DNA of 64,000 bases from Heligmosomoides polygyrus polygyrus (GCA_947396885.1 OX377202.1:76046643-76110642), one strand, 5' to 3'; positions 29,531 to 42,650 are shown, counted from the stretch's first letter. The notes: generated by a model from the sequence alone, not told the origin. Program-made: numbers and translations.

Positions 29531-30625
29531 TGAGCCCCACTTCAGATGACGAGCGACAGCGTCGGAACTTCCGGCTCGAAAAAAGAGCCGCCGCCTTATC
29601 TTATCAGTTCGCTTTGGTCAGTTCGGGCGAGCGGAGTGCACAGTTCAGCGTAGTCTACTACAGCCTGATCGGAGCACTCGAGCGTCCACCAGCTCTCGAT
29701 GAAGTAGCGTTGACAGGTCCACCCAAAGATCTGCAGTTGGCACGCCCATTCGCGTGCCTGTTTCAATCGTCAATGATTTTCCCTTCTTTCCTTCTCGTTT
29801 TGATGGATGAACCACAGTTTCACCCCAGATGATGGACGAAGTGACGTCTCTCCCTCTCTGTTGTTTTAATTGTGGACCGTAGAAGACCGGTCGGTGACAG
29901 TGATGCACAGTGGACCTCATTCTCCCTTGCTGGCCAATTTATTGTTAGTTCGGCGGTTCAGCCCTTGCGATGAATCCAACTGGTGGGCTAGTTTGTGTGT
30001 TGGGAGCTTGTCTTCTTGAGAAAAGAAAGAGTGATTTGTGTGGGCAACCAGCTCGGCATTCCACGTTTTTCTTCGTAATATGGCTGAGACTATTATTTTA
30101 TTCCTCTAGTCTGCTTACGTTGATTTGTTTAAAGTTCAGAGACGGATCACCACTCTTCAACAGCTTTTTTGTGTCATTTGATGCCATTGCGCTCTGTAAA
30201 ATTCCACAAATTTCCGCTGGTGCGAAAAATTGTACCACGTTATAATTCTATTCATCTTTTTTTTAGCTTGGAGCGATTGTAGTTGAGGTGAGAAGCTGTC
30301 ACAGCCTCCTAGGCGCCTCCTAGGGCTCTGCCGCGGCGCGATTCGACGTCATGATTCCGATATCGATTCGTCGTGTCGCTCAATCGATATTTGAGCTTGT
30401 CATCGCGTCGCGCCGCGACAGTGCTGTAAACTTCTTTTAATGACAGATTCAAAAACGAATGAATCCGTTTCTACCGAGACCTCCTGCTTGCCCATCTCGT
30501 CGCAGATATCAGTGTTCGGCTCGCTCCTTGTTATGAGCGAGTGGCGATAGCCCACGCGAGGATGTCGCCAATGTGTTGGATTAAGCAGTGCCCGTGGGTG
30601 TAATGGGTATAATAGAAGTCCTCAA

Positions 30626-30765
30626 GGGCGGGATTCACCAACAGTTAAACCTGCGGCTATGCGGGGTATAAGGGGTAGAGATAAGATAAAGAATGTAGAT
30701 AAATGCTTCATCGTGGGTATCTCTACTCTCTATACCCGCGGGTTAATCGTTGACGAATCCGGCCC
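30626..30765. repeat. MITE-like imperfect hairpin
   Basis: Left arm 30626-30683 and right arm 30718-30765 are inverted copies with several mismatches and a small indel (GGGC..GGATTC and GTAGAGATA shared), 34-nt spacer. No coding capacity. Confidence 0.55.
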
Positions 30766-30884
30766 TAGGATAAAGGGCGTGCGGGTTTGACTCCTGTTGT
30801 TCAGTCAAAAGGTCCCATATTAGAGTTTTGACAGCTGCAAGCAACCTGTAGCAATGTTTTAGGAATTTCTCGTCGAAGGCGTTA

Positions 30885-31195
30885 AAAGGATAAAGGACGG
30901 CGTTAATCTATCCCCTTTAGGATACACCACGCATTCTTCTTCTACGAGATGTCATGAAGGCAATTTGAATCCTCATTTCGCTTATACAGTGACCTGCGGT
31001 GGAAAAGTCAGCATTTGTCCTTCCTATACAAGTCTGGTACCAATTCATAGGTACCCTGAAGGGATGGAACGCTTGGTTAGCCTGGGCTGGAAACCTGAAC
31101 CAGGTTCCTGGAATCAGGTGCGCACAACAGCCGGCGCTTCCTCCGACTGTCCTTCCACGCGCACTGCCGAGGCCGAGAACATTACCAATTCATAA
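30885..31195 (-). mobile_element. tRNA-derived SINE, near-complete copy
   Basis: Starts with the tail (AAAGGATAAAGGACGGCG) and ends with the head (CAACAGCCGGCGCTTCCTCCGACTGTCC), so the copy reads on the minus strand. All body blocks are present in order. The clear target duplication seen in other copies was not found. Confidence 0.7.
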
Positions 31196-31199
31196 GTGG

Positions 31200-33985
31200 G
31201 CTCCGACTGTGCTATTCTAGTGCAGCCCAGGGTTTTTGTACGCTGAGAGTAGTGGATGTTATTGAATGACACGCTGTAGTCGCAGCGGCAGGCGCACCAG
31301 CTGCTCAAGAATGTAGCGTAGACCATGCAGTGGTCTCGTGCCTCTGAATCTGCTTTCTCCGAAGAGCGCAGCATTTCCTTGACGGTCACCTTGTCACGTA
31401 TATTCCATGACTTGCTGGTAACTCCTATGTAGAGTGCCTGGCGTATCCCAGTTGAGTTGATTGGCGTCGGATTTACCATTACTGTGTCTCTGTTGCACGT
31501 GTTGCACGTGGTGTTAAAAACCAGAATTGCCGCTCACGGAATTCGAAGGCGGTAGAGGTCCGCGGCTTTTAGCCCGGGAACCTATTCCGAAGAATTGAGT
31601 GGCGGTTTTGTTGTGGGGCGCATAACATAGCGGCAGATGCTGGCCGTTCGCTTTCTCTTCAAGCCACGATGTTTGTCACCTCCTCGACCTACATGCTGTA
31701 GAGCCTGTTCAGCTGCACGAACCCTTCGTACTTACCTTTTGCTCATTTTTTCATTTACCACTATTCGTTACCGCTTTCGTTCACACGTTTTCTTTCATTC
31801 TCCTACCTTCGAAATGTGTCTTCTCAAGATCTTTATTTGCCTTTCAAGCTTTTTTTCGTACGTCGAAACATAATTGTCCATCTTCAATAGCTTCCAGTTT
31901 GTGACATCCTTATACCGCAGCACTAAATTTCATCGTTTTTGTAATTTCATTTTGGCAACTAGGTACATAATCAGATGGTCGATTCATTCTAGACCTAATA
32001 TCTCGATTGTATCGTCTTTTTTGATGTGCAACGCACATCTTCTAGCTCTAATCGTAGGAACTTGAGCTCATCAAAGGCTGTCTGTTGAACGAATTGTAAT
32101 TTGCGTGGACACGTTTTAGTGAATACCCTTTGCATAAACCTTGTGCGCGGATGAGTAGGTCAGCGGAAGGCCTTATTTCGCACTCAGGTCAAGCAAAAAT
32201 TCAATCCTTTCGAGGTTGCATGTCTCCCTCGATGTAGCTGTACAACTCACAGTGAAACGCCAGTACGCTGAGGTGAAATCGGGACCGTTGTTGACTGGAA
32301 AGTAGATTGGTTTAGTCACAGACAGGGGTGTGAGAAATTACGATTTACGATTTACGTTTTTACGATTTACGGTGACTTTTGGCATTTTTTGACCATTTAC
32401 GATTTACGTTAATTTTGGTCATAAATCGTAAATTTTCGTAAATCTGATATTTGATTCACACAAAATAGGGATCACATGATGTGTCGGAACATGGTGTACA
32501 ACGACGAGCTACCTTTTAGAGTCTCCCTCACGGTGTACTAGCAATTTGTGTTTGATTTTTCTTAATTATTTTGATGTGGAATTGAAGCAGAAGGCACCGT
32601 CTTATGCGCAGGCTACTCCGGTTCTAGTTCATCAATTTTCTAACACTGTAAGGGCTAAAGCTTGCTATGACTTTTTCTTAAGAAAAAACAACACAAAGCT
32701 ACGAAAAATAAACGCCTCAGTACGAGACTGTTCCTTGCTTCCTTCCTAGAAAGGCGCCTTACATTCAAATTGTTAGAAAAGACCGTTCCATTTTGGCCCA
32801 CAAAAAGACATGCGTGGTCGTTTCGTAGATAAAAGATGACCACCATTCGCTGATTCTGATCTATTCGTTAACTATCGTCGTGTCGGCTTGTCCATGATCT
32901 ACCCAAACCAGCCCAATCGAATAGAATTGATTTGAAACTACGATAGAATATCATTTTTGATTGAAAGCGAGGTCTGGAGCAGCTACTCGACTCAAATGAC
33001 GTTTCTGTCGGATTGCCAATATACGTCATAGTGTGTCTACTACTAACATAGTTTCTGAATGAGGGTAGCTTGCTCCAGTTATTGTTAGTTAGCCTCTCAT
33101 TAAGCAATAGATGCTTAACTACGTTCGTGCGACCGTTTGTGTACCATTTACTCAATATGTTCCGAGTGGACTTTTTCTAACTGAATAACCTGCACCATTT
33201 CAAACTGAAGCCGCTCGCCCCCGAGATCTTATCGCTCGCTTCCGATGGAGACACCTTGTTATTCTCTTACTATTATACTTCCCAGCATTAATTATTCGCC
33301 TTTCGGAATTCGAGAAAGGCTCTATTATTGGCATGAAGAGCTGTGGCATGAGCAACGTAGCGTTGTTAAGAAAAATGGCCGTTGTTTTTATAAAGTTTTT
33401 TTTTCAACTTAGAAGTTCTTCGCGCTATATCTTTGCTCTTTCTGTGACATTGCAACTGTAGTGAAATTTTGCTCGAAGCGGCTCACAATTCCTAGAAAAA
33501 CAAGAAAAAACACAAAAATTTGTCTGGATCTATCACCATATCCAGCAGTGTATATGTAACCGGCGAAGGACATCCATGTTCGAATGTTTGCCGTTCAGTT
33601 CGCAAATCGTACTCTAGTAACCATCGATTGCGCGCTTTGTGAGTGGTGCTCAAGGCTGTCGCCACAACGTGTACGTGTCCGGCCTCCTATGTCGTTTAGC
33701 AAAGCGTCAGTGAAACTGTGAAGACTGCGCTGTCAGATCTCGCGTTAAAGAATTCGGCTCGACTGAAGGTCTGCAGCTTTTCTGAGGTTCCGAATTCAGT
33801 CCTCCCTGTTCTTCACGTCTTATCAAACCCCTCTTCCAGCATGCGCAGGAAGGTGCCCGTTAACTGGACACTCCCATGCTGATTTTCATCTCCTTTACGT
33901 CTATCTATGTACTGTTGTATTTTCCCAACTTGCCCACACTTTCGCCCTTTTCTGTAGGATTTCCAGCTAGCATTAGTTCAACGGC
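31200..33985. other. Mostly unassigned DNA with one AT-rich inverted repeat patch
   Basis: A minus-strand frame at 31479-31114 (NIRDKVTVKEMLRSSEK) could be an exon or a dead retroelement piece and is unplaced. 32337-32445 contains five to six copies of TTACGATTTACG in both orientations. The rest shows only short frames without domains. Confidence 0.35.
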
Positions 33986-33989
33986 GAAG

Positions 33990-34320
33990 TTAGGATGAAG
34001 GATAAAGGGTAAAGGGCGGCGCTATTCAATCTGCTTTGGGATGCGCCACGCATACTACTTCGGTGGGATGTCGTGGAGGCAATTTGAACGCGTGTTTGGT
34101 TTATACAGTGACATGCAGCCGTCCGCCGATCGGTGCTTTATTCTTCAAGTCGAAGTGTGGTACCAATTCACCGACCGCGGAGAGATGAAGGCTTGCTTGG
34201 CCTGGGCGCGAAATCCTAACCATGAGGACGGATTTGGGTGCACGTGACACTGGCACACCTCCTCCGACTGTCCTACCACGCACCGTGTCGACAACATTGT
34301 CGGATTCATAAGTGAGCTCT
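33990..34320 (-). mobile_element. tRNA-derived SINE copy
   Basis: Tail at left (GGATAAAGGGTAAAGGGCGGCG), head at right (CACGTGACACTGGCACACC, CCTCCGACTGTCCTACCACGC), with the B-box region decayed. About 320 bp. Confidence 0.7.
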
Positions 34321-34329
34321 AACGGAGCC

Positions 34330-35220
34330 ACGCACCAGCGGTAGAATTATACATGGGAATTTGCCATTCTCAAATTCAGAGTTTGAGAGGAATCATATTT
34401 ACACCTTCCTTCTTGAAGTTTAGCGATTTCTTAGTCTTAGGCATCCTGTGCTGCATTCCTTTGAGCGCTGAAACAGCGCACAACCATGCCCTGCATTCCA
34501 GTGAGAATTGCAAGGATGATCGTGAAGTATAATAGCTGGTGTTAACCTGTTCATATTCGGGTTAACACCAACACCAAGCCGTCTATTTGAGATTCTGGAG
34601 GCGTCTTTAATGAGTGTTTGACCTTCACATTCACTGGCGAAAAGAGTTGGTAAACAAGGCAGTGTTTTTATCCTTCCTCTGAGGTCCACCGACAGGTGTA
34701 GATCTTTCCTGGCGACTGCCTTCAAGCGCGCAAATTAATAAGAAACCTCTGAAGTTAATACCTATGGAGTCGTTGCGAGAATGTGCAGACCTTCGTTAAT
34801 GTTCTCACATGGCTGTTCATATATTCATTTCGTGGCTCTCGCTTTCGTGGTTGCTGCAGTTGTGATAGTGAGTTCCGAGAACAGAAGGTCCTTCGAACCT
34901 CATCACTCTTTCAGGACAATAAATGGATTAGCCTGTGTAGTCTCGCCTGGATTCTACAACCTAAGCTCTGTCATATAACCAAACAGCCTTGACTTGATGA
35001 TGGGATGATGTGTAACGTCCCCTGGCTTGCATCGCGTTTCAAACAATCACGCATACAAACGGAAGTTGAGCAAATTGGTTTTCAGCGCTAGAAAGCATCT
35101 GCAGTTCGTGGATGCATATCAATGATTGAAGACTAGACATAAAATCACTTAACACAAATATATTTTGATACAACGCAATTCATTAACACTATTTATATAC
35201 ATTTTCATTAAATTAAGGAA
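34330..35220. other. No recognised gene
   Basis: Short open frames only. A 15-base GTTAACACCAACACC-like direct repeat occurs near 34540-34575. Confidence 0.35.
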
Positions 35221-35224
35221 TACA

Positions 35225-35510
35225 AGTATAAACAACGGCGGTAATCAATCCCTTTTTGGATGTGCTACGCATTTCACTTCAACGTGATGTCGTGGAGGCA
35301 GTTTGAATGCGTGTTCGGCCCACCCAGTGACTTGTGGTGGCCAGCCGTTGAAAAAGTCAGTGTTTTGCCCTTCCCAGACAAGTTTGGTACCAAATCACTG
35401 ACCCTACGGAGATGAGAAACTTTTTCGGAATTGGCAGTAAACCCGAACCAAGATCCAGGAACGGTGGCAAGCGACAGTCGGCTCCTCCGACGGTGCTACT
35501 GAGCACCTCA
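35225..35510 (-). mobile_element. tRNA-derived SINE copy, decayed
   Basis: Same block order as the better copies (GTCGTGGAGGCAGTTTGAATGC, GACAAGTTTGGTACCAA, CTCCTCCGACGGTGCTAC), with many substitutions. Confidence 0.65.
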
Positions 35511-35884
35511 TTTTTATTAAATCGTATTTTCATTGAATCGCTCTGCCTAGTTACTTTGGTATTCGTGAGATAGAAGAAAGAGGTGATTATAAGACGTTTT
35601 TATGTCCAGCGCTCTTGCAGAAGGCGTACAGCTCATAAGCATCAGGGCGCCGAGGTTGGAATGCTGGAGCTGATGAGCTAACAGGTTTTCCACGCTAATG
35701 CAGGCGAAGGATTGACGTCTAGATTATGCGAGATGGCAGGTTTTTGTAGGAATCACTGACACGACAATGGTTGCGCGGCGATGTCAGCGCCTCATGCAAT
35801 TCAATTTGGAATGAATGGAAAAGGCAATTTTTGGAAATCAGAACACCTAGGCAAGCGTGGCACAATTCAGTGTGGCGTCGGTTG

Positions 35885-36145
35885 TTCTGTGAACCTCGAG
35901 TTGATTTATAGTGCGTGTCTCTCCAATGCTAACCAGGCCTTCTATCCGTGCAGGATCAGTGAGTTGGTTGTAGACTTGTTTGGGAAGGGCAAAACACTGA
36001 TTTGCCCATCGGATGGCCACCGCAAGTCATTGTATAGCCGAAATACGCCCTCAAATTGCCTCCACGATATCCCGTAGAAGTTGAACGCGTGGCGCAGTCA
36101 GCAAAGGGATTAACTAACGCCTTTATCCCGACCTTTATCCTTGAT
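35885..36145 (+). mobile_element. tRNA-derived SINE copy lacking most of its head, with a tail fragment at 36340-36405
   Basis: The + strand runs from CTAACCAGGCCTTCTATCC through GACTTGTTTGGGAAGGGC and CACCGCAAGTCATTGTATAG to GGGATTAACTAACGCC. At 36340-36405 a second tail (GCGCATCCCAAAAGGGATTG...CCTTTGTCC) in the same orientation stands alone. Confidence 0.6.
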
Positions 36146-36547
36146 AGTGCAAATTAATAAGAAACCTCAAATTGGTTTTTAGAGCTAGAAAGCGTTTTAT
36201 AAAACCGACTTAGCAAAATTATATTTATTATTTAATAATATTATTTATTATTTCATTATTTATTTATATTATTGTTTGCTATAGAGGAAAGTTTGTGGAA
36301 GTCGGTCCTTGCTCGCCTAATGAAATTTTTACACTTATGCATCTATAATCGCGCATCCCAAAAGGGATTGAATAACACCGTCCTTTGTCCTTTTTGTTGT
36401 GCTATTTTTATTCAGTGGTTTTTGATGACTTATTATACTTGTGCTAGCATGCTACCAAATATTTTTTATAATGGTGGTGCAACATAAACCATAAACATCC
36501 CGTTCACCAATTGTCCGAAGATCAGCGCATCTCTTGTCGAAGATGTC

Positions 36548-36674
36548 TACAGCACCGGACATGTTCCTCCGTACATTCGCCGGAAATCCCGTAAATTGGA
36601 ATGGTCCAAAGCGGCCTATGTTGACCTTTCCGGGATTTCCGGCGAATGAACGGAGGAACATCTCCGGTACTGTA
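36548..36674. repeat. 48-bp MITE-like hairpin
   Basis: 36548-36595 pairs with 36627-36674 with about four mismatches; spacer 31 nt. The core stem CATTCGCCGGAAATCCCG is strictly conserved in both arms. Confidence 0.65.
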
Positions 36675-37029
36675 TTTATCACATTAATTTGAAAGCCTTC
36701 AAGTGTTGCTAGAGTTTTGGGTTCTAGTCTGGAGTTGAAGCACACGGAAAAAGATGCCAGAAGGATGGATGTGCATAAAATTGCTCAATGGCTGGAAAGT
36801 AGGAACCCTTAGAGTTAAGCCTCACTGTGCTCGCCAGTAGGTGCGGAGTGGGTTCCGCTCAAAGTGTCCATTCTGATTATGGTCTTACAGGCGTCTTAAG
36901 GTTGGTAGTATGCAGTGGCTGCTATTGATCAGTGGAACAGGGCACGTAGTATGGTAGAGACAACGCATAGCTCTTGAAGGACAAGATTGGCGCACCCTTT
37001 GGTTCTGACTGTTCTCGGTATGCTAACCT

Positions 37030-37560
37030 ATATCTATTCATGAATCGTCTTCTTTCAGGAAGCTCAGAGCCGACGAGAAATCAATAACAGCTTCGGGGAC
37101 TCTACGATGTCGTTAATTTTCCTCGGTATTTGGTGCACTTTCAGGAACTGGTTCCTCTGGCAAACAACAGTAGCTCGTAGCGGAAGATATGTCACGTTAT
37201 CGGGCTTAGTCTCACTCTCCTCTTCCTTAGGGTGCAAGTGGAAGTATTTGTGTGCAGGTGTTCTCCCAACAATCTGATCATCTTTTTTCGCAAACGTTCG
37301 AGAACTCTGTTCAGCATATTGGTGACTCATTCCACCCATATCGCAGCTCCGTTAGACTTCAGCACTCGCAAGCACTGCTCGAAAAATGTGGGACCATCTA
37401 TCTTAACAATGCCTCTTTCTGCTCTCACTTTCACGTTATTGGCTATTATATTGCCGTCTCAGTGCAATTTGAAATATAACGGCTTTTGCTCCTCAGTACG
37501 TCTACTTCGATGAGCCGAACCTAGGGCAATCATCATTTTATGAACTGACGCTTCAACCGT
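37030..37560 (-). other. Possible decayed coding fragment, minus strand
   Basis: A minus-strand reading has KIDGPTFFEQCLRVLKSNG and, in a second frame after a stop, a lysine-rich 91-codon stretch (37339-37064). It is interrupted and I cannot name it; methyltransferase-like wording of the first block is only an impression. Confidence 0.2.
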
Positions 37561-37740
37561 TGTTGGCTTCGAGAGCTCCGAGCAGGTATTGATTTTCAGG
37601 TAATAAGTATGTAGTATAAGTCAAGAATGACTTTGCGCCACGGAGCTGAACCTTTGCCTGGGTTCTGTGCTCTTGTAATCTTATTGCTAATTTTGTATTT
37701 CAAAAGAAGCTAACCTCGTTATCATCCACGTAGGTTGCAT

Positions 37741-38930
37741 TAGGTTGGTCGTGAAGTCTTGTAACTCTTGCACAACAAATAACGCAACGAACACAGTTGC
37801 AACAAATTACACACTCATTCAGTGATGTAATCCTCACTCAAATCCAGGATTCTTCTCTGCCTTGCGGGCGGTCTTTCTAGTCGTCTTCAGCAGAGTTCCG
37901 GAGACTACGGAGGAAAAACTGTACCTCCATCTCAAGTAAGTGTCGATCCTCGAACTCTCTTCTCGTAGATGCTGCTTAAGCGCTCTAAAAAGACGGTGAA
38001 GCCGAATCATAAACCAAATAAAGCTATCATAACAGTGTAGGTTCAACAGTTTCACACGTCCCGCACCACTGTTAAACGACATGCCAAAATTCAACGACAG
38101 CCGGACATGGAACATATTCAGCCATTTTTCTCGTTGCTAACTTTCGCGATGTGAGGACGTGTGCTGTTTTGTAGGAGGTAGACATGTTTCCGCTCTGGGC
38201 GTCTTTGGTTCATGACGTCGACCGAGTCTGAAGTTAGGTAACGTCCACCGACGCTGTTATTGTGACCCCGTCATCCAGCAGTGCCCTGTGAAGCATCGTT
38301 TCTGGTCGCCCGGTAACACAGAAGAACTGCCTTTTCGTGAAGTTCAGCGTGGAAGCCATTGGCTCATGCAGGTGTGGTTCACGTAGAGAGTCAAGCTTTT
38401 GTTACCAGCAACAATGTCCTTGAGTATCTTCCTGCGGGCAAAGGAGACGTGACTCGGCCACATGCCTTGTCCGTCAGCTCGTGTGGTGTTTCTCAATGAA
38501 CCATCGTTACTGCATCCGTGATAGGTTAGGCTGCTAGACTTTAGATAGGGTTTCAAGAAAGCAAGACGACTAAAGATTGCGATATCTTGATCTATAGCTC
38601 TCTTGCGGCAGTGCTTCGAATATGTCAAGAGTCACGAGTGGTTAAATTGGGCTTGGTTTTACGGCCTTCCAGCAGGTTGGCTTCAACAGCAGAGGGACGC
38701 CCAAGCGACGTCGATCTTCGAGAGAGATATATCCAGTCTCAAAGCTCTAATACCAACGGTTCACTGTGGAGTAGTGAAGAACATCCTCGTTGAATACAGG
38801 GCAGATATTGGAGGCAACAATCCTTGGGGAGTGACCTTGCAGGAAGTCATAGTAGACGATAACTCGTGAAGTGGTGTTTCTTAATGAACCATCGTTACAA
38901 TACCGCTCCTAATTCGTGAACAATCGACGC
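37741..38930 (-). mobile_element. Decayed mariner
   Basis: Left end TTAGGTTGGTCGTGAAGTC at 37741. Read on the minus strand: EDVLHYSTVNRWY and SLEDRRRLGVP (near 38770-38690), ILKDIVAGNKSLTLYVNHT (about 38420-38370), VTITASV (38260) and LHRLFRALKQHLREES (38020-37960). These are in the normal mariner order. The first catalytic Asp is Asn here and several stops interrupt the frame. A matching right end was not found. Confidence 0.65.
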
Positions 38931-38934
38931 TTTG

Positions 38935-40110
38935 CGACAGGTTTTTCCGTCGCTAACCGTCGGGCTCCATAACTTCGTTGAAATTTATTCCTACAAAACC
39001 TAAATTGCACCAAACCATTTCCCTTCCTATGACAAATCTATAGATAGCCTCTAATACGATTCTTTTTGGAAACTGACCTAGTTACACAGCAATTTCCCCT
39101 GGAAGGCCATTAATTGTTTTACGACCCCTCCAAAACTGCCAATGGCCTCTCCATTGCGCACTTCACTAGCGATGTTCAAAAAACTTCGGAATTTTACCTT
39201 CTTCTTAGCACAATTGGTTGCAGTACATTAACGGGATCTCACTGATATTACACAGCTGCAAATTTAGTTGAATGAGGTGCATAGTGTGGTTTGTTTGAAA
39301 ACACGATTTAGTCGACTTAGCAGCCCACCTTCTGCTAATCAAATTATGCTACTGGATGACTAACTAATAATGCACATGAAGCAGAATACACTCTTCAAAA
39401 CAATGTAAAACCTATTTTTACAACGCATCGAAATACCTAGAAATTTCAGCCGCAATCCACCACATGAACGAAATGTGACTGCAGCACTGCGGTTTTTTCT
39501 GCAATTGATGGTCGTGTAACTCTATAATAAGGGAAGCTAAAGAGCCGGAATTACTTCAATGTACTGTACGCTTAACTGGCTTTGACATATCACGAGTAGA
39601 GTCAAGGAATTCTTCCCAGAATATTTTTATGAACTGTTTAGTTTCTATAGAAACTCGCCGATTTGCTGGTTTTCCATCGTTTCTGCGGTCCGTTGCCCTC
39701 AAATTGAAAAATGACTTCAGCAGTGTTTTTAAGCTCGTCGAGAGCTTCCAGGCGATGTAAAATTGTCAAGATACAGAGATGTCGACATTTTTGACATTTC
39801 TGAGCAGAGCACCTCAGCCTGACCCATGTCCAGCTCCCGTCGCTCGCTTCGCCTACGCGGCCGCCTCGCACGTGGGTGTGAGGCCCAGTGGTACTGGGGC
39901 ATTTATGCAGCGCAGCAAGGCGGCTCTGGATTGCCTCCATTCAAGATCTCGTAGTCTCTGATGCTTCTCTTAGCAGATTTAAATCAGCCACCCTTCGTTT
40001 ATTTTAAGTTTCATGTGGACCTCTGAGCACGGCTAACCTCTTTGCATTTCAGCCAACTGAATTTTTAGGTGTTTTTATAGATTGATTCGCATAGCGACTT
40101 CCATAGAGGA
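38935..40110. other. No recognised gene
   Basis: AT-rich sequence with short open frames. Nothing with a domain or transposon ends. Confidence 0.35.
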
Positions 40111-40118
40111 TAAACTTT

Positions 40119-41480
40119 GTCCTAAAGAGGGATTTTATTTTACTGATAGCAAAATTTTTGTTTGGATGGAGTTTTACACCTGTAAACCATTTGTAACGAA
40201 CACATATTCTCAATTTGATGTTTCATCTGGGCAGCATTACATCGGAGAAAAATCGTAGCTGGTTAGTCGAGTACATGGCGCTCTTCTTTTAGTGCACAAA
40301 ATGATGGCTGTATTGTTGCGTTTCAAAACAATTTCTGATATATTAAATTTTCTCAAAAATATAAATTTCATAAAATCATTAAACTCATTCGCGCACCTGA
40401 TCTAAAGAATTTTGACGAACGTTACACCAAACTTTCCTCGAATAAAAGATTCTAAGCATCTTGGAGAGTCAGTAATAAATTTGTTTCGATTTTGAACTGG
40501 CTCAGTTTAATTTCAGAGGCATCAAGTTTGTTTAGAGGAGTGTCTAATTTCATCTGAAAAATGTCCTATTTGTCGTGGAAGTGGTACATTTCTAGGTCGC
40601 TGCTGTCCTTTCTTTTTTGGTTGAGCTAGTTCATAGAGGGGAAATCTTGCCTTGAAGTATTAGATGTGTTTTCTCGATTAACTATGAACACTAACAACTT
40701 GGGTTTGGAAAGAAGAGGNNNNNNNNNNNNNNNNNNNNNNNNNNNNNNNNNNNNNNNNNNNNNNNNNNNNNNNNNNNNNNNNNNNNNNNNNNNNNNNNNN
40801 NNNNNNNNNNNNNNNNNNNNNNNNNNNNNNNNNNNNNNNNNNNNNNNNNNNNNNNNNNNNNNNNNNNNNNNNNNNNNNNNNNNNNNNNNNNNNNNNNNNN
40901 NNNNNNNNNNNNNNNNNNAAAAAATTGTTTGAGGAAAATTTTAGTATAATCTCTTTGAAGTTTTAATTCACTTAATTCAATTCAATTTCAATTCACAAAA
41001 TAATTGTTTATAGCATTTTAAATAGCAAAAAAAAAGCGGCAATTTTTAATGCCAAAGAATTAGTGCGCCATGCACTTGTCCAAGACGTCGCGAATTTTAT
41101 TCAGCTGATAGCGAAATTACTGCTTGCATGCAGTTTTACGCCTATATAACAAAGACAATTGTAAAAAAACACACACATATTCTCACTTTGATGCTTCATG
41201 TAAGCAGCGTTCACACTATCAATCAAATAAAAATCGCGACGAGCTTTTCAAGAGCACGGCGGCGCGATCTGGTCTTTGATGTACTCAGTGATTGTTGCCC
41301 TTTTGCGCTTCAAAATAAAATTTAGTTTAATTTTTTTAAACAAAACAAAAATTGCATAAAATTATTACACTCGTTCGGACAGCTGAACTAAAAGAAGCTC
41401 AAAAAATTTATAGCTAATTTTTCTAGGACAAAAAATTATTCTATCCTTATTGGAGAGTTTGTAGTCTAACTTGTAAGAAG
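40119..41480. repeat. Diverged duplication on both sides of an assembly gap
   Basis: About 350 bp at 40125-40480 (TTTTATTTTACTGATAGC, GAGTTTTACACCTGTA, CATATTCTCAATTTGATG) recur in the same order and orientation at 41095-41470 with many changes. The 200 N at 40719-40918 lie between the copies. Parts of a related repeat recur at 41740-41830 and 50560-50660 (GCGCAA...GGATTGCGCC...GCAC). Confidence 0.55.
40719..40918. other. Assembly gap (200 N)
   Basis: Exactly 200 unknown bases; round length suggests a scaffold gap of estimated or default size. Confidence 0.98.
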
Positions 41481-42114
41481 CACGTTTCAATTTGGAAGAA
41501 TTTGAAACGTGCTCCTTATTTTGATTTAAAATTCTGACTCTAGCTTACAATCAGAAGAGTGTCCAATTTGATTTAAAAAGTGTCCGAGGGATTGTCCTAC
41601 TATCAACGTTTACAATTGAGCATCAGCACATCATAGGTTGTTACGTATCTGGTGCTGTCAAGATCAAGAAGACTAATAGGAGATCCACAAAGTTGTTGCC
41701 ACTGTGGCTATCAAATAAGCCTGAGGGCTGGAGGGTGGAGCGCAAAATGAAAACGCTGGATGCTATAACATGTCAGGATTGCGCCATGCACTCTTCTAAA
41801 TTTCAGACCGCAGGCCCGACTGCTAATGTAGAAGCGACATGCTTTAACTTTCTAGTAATCTGATCGTATCGGAGTTTCACAATTTCTCCTTCTTCGTGCT
41901 CCAACCACGCCACCAAGATATCTATGCCTACAGCGGTAGCTACAACTGAAACAGTTATCACAACGAGTTACTTGGCCCAATTCAAAAGGCGGCGAGGAGT
42001 GCCTATAAATTCTTGTTGATTTGATCCCATTTTAGTGTGGCGGATGTTCACCTTTCCGATAGAACTTAACAAATGACTACAGCAGAAGAACGCTATTAGT
42101 TTGCTGATCGTACG

Positions 42115-42650
42115 CGATGCAGTGAAGAACGTCCGACTCCATGCCCACCTATTCGACTCTACCGTTCTTCCTGCCCTAACATATGCTTCAGAGACCTGGG
42201 CTATACGAAAGCAGGATGAGCACGTGATCAGCGTCGCGCAGCGTGGAATCGAGAGGAAGGTGCTCGGAGTGACACGACTCACGCAAGTGAGAGAAGGCCT
42301 GCGGAGTTCCGAGCTTCGCCGACGTTCGAAGATCAGAGACGCTGTCGCGTGGGCCAAGTCGTCGAAAATTAGGTGGGCCGGCCACGTAATGCGATTCGCA
42401 GACACCCGCTGGACGAGAGCCGTTACCGACTGGATTTCGCGGGATGTCAAGAGAAAACCAGGACGCTCACCAACGCGTTGGTCAGACTTCTTCGTGAAAG
42501 CCCTGAACGACCGATATGACGCTCTTCGTGTCCCTCGAGCGAGGAGGATCCATTGGACCACTCTGGCACGCGATAGGGACGAATGGAGACGGTGCTGGCG
42601 CCCGCTCGAGCAAGTCGATGATCAACGGGACGACAGGTGATACAAGCGAC
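42115..42650 (+). mobile_element. 5'-truncated RTE copy (same family as 45482-48900)
   Basis: The + strand reads the last 175 or so residues of the RT protein: [44 protein letters not shown] and [19 protein letters not shown] to a stop at 42638-42640. It keeps a Trp codon where the 45-kb copy has a stop. It ends in the same GACAGGTGATACA tail. Confidence 0.88.

Noticed and set aside
31114..31479. 121-aa minus-strand frame as a gene
   Set aside because: Its C-terminal third is SINE sequence; the remaining part has no recognised domain or clear splice sites.
32337..32445. CRISPR-like spaced repeat
   Set aside because: The TTACGATTTACG units are irregular in spacing and occur in both orientations in AT-rich DNA; the genome is eukaryotic.
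37064..37520. Methyltransferase-like exon on the minus strand
   Set aside because: Likeness is limited to one short block, and stops separate it from the neighbouring open frame; kept only as a possible fragment.
40666..40932. 88-aa frame across the N run
   Set aside because: It is an artefact of unknown bases in the assembly gap.
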